A stretch of DNA of 6,793 bases from Eubacterium sp. (GTDB lineage Bacteria > Bacillota_A > Clostridia > Peptostreptococcales > Anaerovoracaceae), in assembly GCA_021769545.1 (NCBI GenBank), contig JAETSS010000071.1, positions 1-6,793 on the forward strand. The letters are read 5' to 3'. Shown here one piece after another: positions 5,731-6,793 of this stretch. Numbering within the stretch: position 1 is the first letter of the stretch; every line of letters starts with the position of its first letter. The translations under genes and the position numbers were made by a program. The notes under the pieces are model-generated. The model did not search any database, was not told the DNA's origin, and saw only the letters and a program-made list of their open reading frames with translations.

Positions 5731-6528
5731 ATGAATATCGAAAAAATATCGTCGTATTTCAGAGAATTGCTAGCGCATCATGAATTTTTAAAGGAGAAGT
5801 ATGAAGAAGAAATGAAAAAGCTGCCGGCGGGAAAGTTGGGAATGAGAGTCGGCGAGGGGACGGACGGAAAGGTACAGTATTGCTGCGATCTGGATGGAAA
5901 GAGGAAGGGCATAACAGGGCGGCCCGAGCTTGTCGATGCGTTGGCGCGAAAGCGATATCTTGAGGAATCCCTGTCTGTGATCAGAGAAAATATCAGATGG
6001 CTTAAGAAGCTGACGGATAAGTATCGCGATATAGACCATAGGAGCATAATAGAGAGGCTTCCGGATAGATATGCTGAGCTGCTGGATAAGGGCGAGGCGG
6101 ACTGGAACCGTATAAAGGCAAAGTGGCTGGCGGCGGATTATGAAATGAGTACATATGATCCGTGGGAAAAGGAGCACGTGACGGCGAAAGGGTTAAGAGT
6201 ACGCTCCAAGTCGGAGGTGATAATCGCTGAAAAACTGGATTTTTACGGTATCCCGTATCGCTATGAGGAAATGCTGTATATACGTCAGTATTCCTTTGCG
6301 CCGGATTTTACGATATTGACGAAGGCGGGCCTGAAATATCTGGAGCATGCGGGGCTCGTCAACGATGACAGGTACATGAACAGGCATAATTGGAAGATGA
6401 AAATGTATGCATTAGAAGGGATAGTTCCGTGGAAAAATCTGATCGTTACCTACGATGAAGAAGACGGCGGCTTCAATTCGAGGATCATCGAAGCTGAGAT
6501 CATTAACAAGCTGCTGCCGTATTGCTGA
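5731..6528 (+). CDS. Uncharacterised protein with C-terminal PD-(D/E)xK nuclease-like domain
   Basis: A 265-residue protein that I cannot name. Residues 1-130 are charged and largely helical, with heptad-like stretches at about 3-30 and 75-120, interrupted by a short segment (31-56) around LPAGKLGMRV and KVQYCCDLDG. The C-terminal part resembles the PD-(D/E)xK nuclease fold: RSKSE with E162, then GIPYRYEE, then PDFTIL with D192, then YLEHAG with E205, and KMKMY (222-226). Related Firmicutes proteins, as I recall them, have WEH at the last site. The usual lysine two residues after E205 is an alanine, so the catalytic lysine may be K160, K202 or K222, or activity may be lost. AAAAGGGTGA (5715-5724) serves as ribosome binding site. 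No signal peptide or membrane segment is seen. It stands alone after a long unusual leader and ends before a terminator-like hairpin. A restriction, repair or defence role is possible but unproven. Confidence 0.8.
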   Translation: MNIEKISSYFRELLAHHEFLKEKYEEEMKKLPAGKLGMRVGEGTDGKVQYCCDLDGKRKGITGRPELVDALARKRYLEESLSVIRENIRWLKKLTDKYRDIDHRSIIERLPDRYAELLDKGEADWNRIKAKWLAADYEMSTYDPWEKEHVTAKGLRVRSKSEVIIAEKLDFYGIPYRYEEMLYIRQYSFAPDFTILTKAGLKYLEHAGLVNDDRYMNRHNWKMKMYALEGIVPWKNLIVTYDEEDGGFNSRIIEAEIINKLLPYC

Positions 6529-6535
6529 ATTTCTT

Positions 6536-6564
6536 TTGAACAAAAATCTCTCCCGCTTCATATT
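6536..6564 (+). promoter_or_regulatory. Possible promoter of the FAD-oxidoreductase gene
   Basis: TTGAAC (6536-6541) and CATATT (6559-6564) are separated by 17 bases, with 4 of 6 consensus matches each. Transcription from about 6571 would omit the 5' arm of the hairpin at 6542-6594 and leave the ribosome binding site unpaired. Moderate consensus match only. Confidence 0.3.
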
Positions 6565-6594
6565 CTGATAGGGATATAGCAGGGAGGGATTTTT
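6542..6594 (+). terminator. Terminator-like hairpin whose 3' arm is the next gene's ribosome binding site
   Basis: Bases 6542-6554 pair with 6582-6594 (13 pairs, one G-U). The loop continues as GCT/AGC (6555-6557 with 6578-6580) and a 6-pair inner stem (6560-6565 with 6572-6577). The 3' arm ends in a T run (6590-6596), as in an intrinsic terminator of the gene ending at 6528. The same arm holds GGGAGG (6582-6587), 7 bases before the TTG at 6595. Read-through RNA would therefore bury that site. Confidence 0.75.
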
Positions 6595-6793
6595 TTGTAT
6601 AGAGTTATCGTAATAGGCGGAGGCTGGTCCGGCTGTGCCGCAGCCCTTGCCGCCAAAAAAGCGGGGGCGGATGTGACGCTCCTTGAAAAAACGGATCTGC
6701 TGCTGGGTCTTGGGAACGTAGGCGGCATCATGAGAAATAACGGCAGATTCACAGCTACCGAGGAAAACATAGCCATGGGGGCCGATGATCTGT
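6595..6793 (+). CDS. FAD-dependent oxidoreductase, N-terminal part (3' end outside the window)
   Basis: Sixty-six residues are visible. They open with a Rossmann-type FAD site: a beta strand YRVIVIGGG, the GxGxxG motif at G8, G10 and G13, a helix of small residues (AAALAAKKAG) and the second strand VTLLEK, whose E31 would bind the ribose of the FAD adenosine. The following GLGNVGGIMRNNGRF segment resembles the start of FAD-binding oxidoreductases of the fumarate-reductase flavoprotein or related families, but the substrate cannot be told from this fragment. The start is the TTG at 6595, backed by GGGAGG at 6582-6587 with a 7-base spacer; no ATG or GTG lies suitably close. The start codon is the end of the terminator-like T run. 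A minus-strand frame over this region (6776 to 6558) is a shadow. Confidence 0.85.
   Translation, partial: MYRVIVIGGGWSGCAAALAAKKAGADVTLLEKTDLLLGLGNVGGIMRNNGRFTATEENIAMGADDL

Noticed and set aside
6558..6776. Minus-strand frame over the start of the FAD oxidoreductase
   Set aside because: The opposite strand carries a clear GxGxxG FAD-binding start with its own ribosome binding site.

Overview
The window looks like chromosomal DNA of an anaerobic Bacillota, most likely class Clostridia. The evidence is the strong AGGAGG-type ribosome binding sites, the rpsO-pnp gene order, PNPase and S15 sequences of Firmicutes type, and a biotin synthase that lacks the usual first [2Fe-2S] ligand, a form I associate with gut Clostridia. 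No more precise taxon is supported. All real genes read on the + strand.

Layout. (1) Positions 2-2628 hold a biotin operon: the C-terminal 238 residues of biotin synthase (bioB), dethiobiotin synthetase (bioD) and the SAM-dependent 7,8-diaminopelargonate aminotransferase (bioA), with gaps of 1 and 22 bases. Together they cover the last three steps, KAPA to DAPA to dethiobiotin to biotin. No gene for making the pimeloyl chain or KAPA (bioF, bioW, bioC or bioH) is present here. (2) Positions 2629-2771 carry a promoter and a structured leader that may be an S15 autoregulatory site. After these come rpsO (2772-3038), an intrinsic terminator, and pnp (3203-5302) with its own leader and a strong terminator. 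(3) Positions 5386-5730 have no credible gene. The stretch starts with a short G-rich tract and then turns abruptly AT-rich. It is packed with palindromes: a perfect 10-bp hairpin, several short inverted repeats, three copies of ACGTGTATAA, three copies of CAAAGAAAA and a perfect 17-base inverted repeat. (4) Positions 5731-6528 encode a 265-residue protein of unknown role with a C-terminal PD-(D/E)xK nuclease-like domain. (5) From 6595 a FAD-dependent oxidoreductase begins from a TTG codon and runs off the window. Its ribosome binding site lies inside the 3' arm of a long terminator-like hairpin.

The biotin genes and rpsO/pnp are housekeeping functions. rpsO and pnp favour AGA for arginine, whereas the flanking genes mix in CGC, CGG and AGG, which fits high expression of the former. 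The stretches most worth following up are the BioB ligand pattern, the palindrome cluster at 5437-5647 and the combined terminator/ribosome binding site at 6542-6597. No complete new system can be demonstrated from sequence alone.
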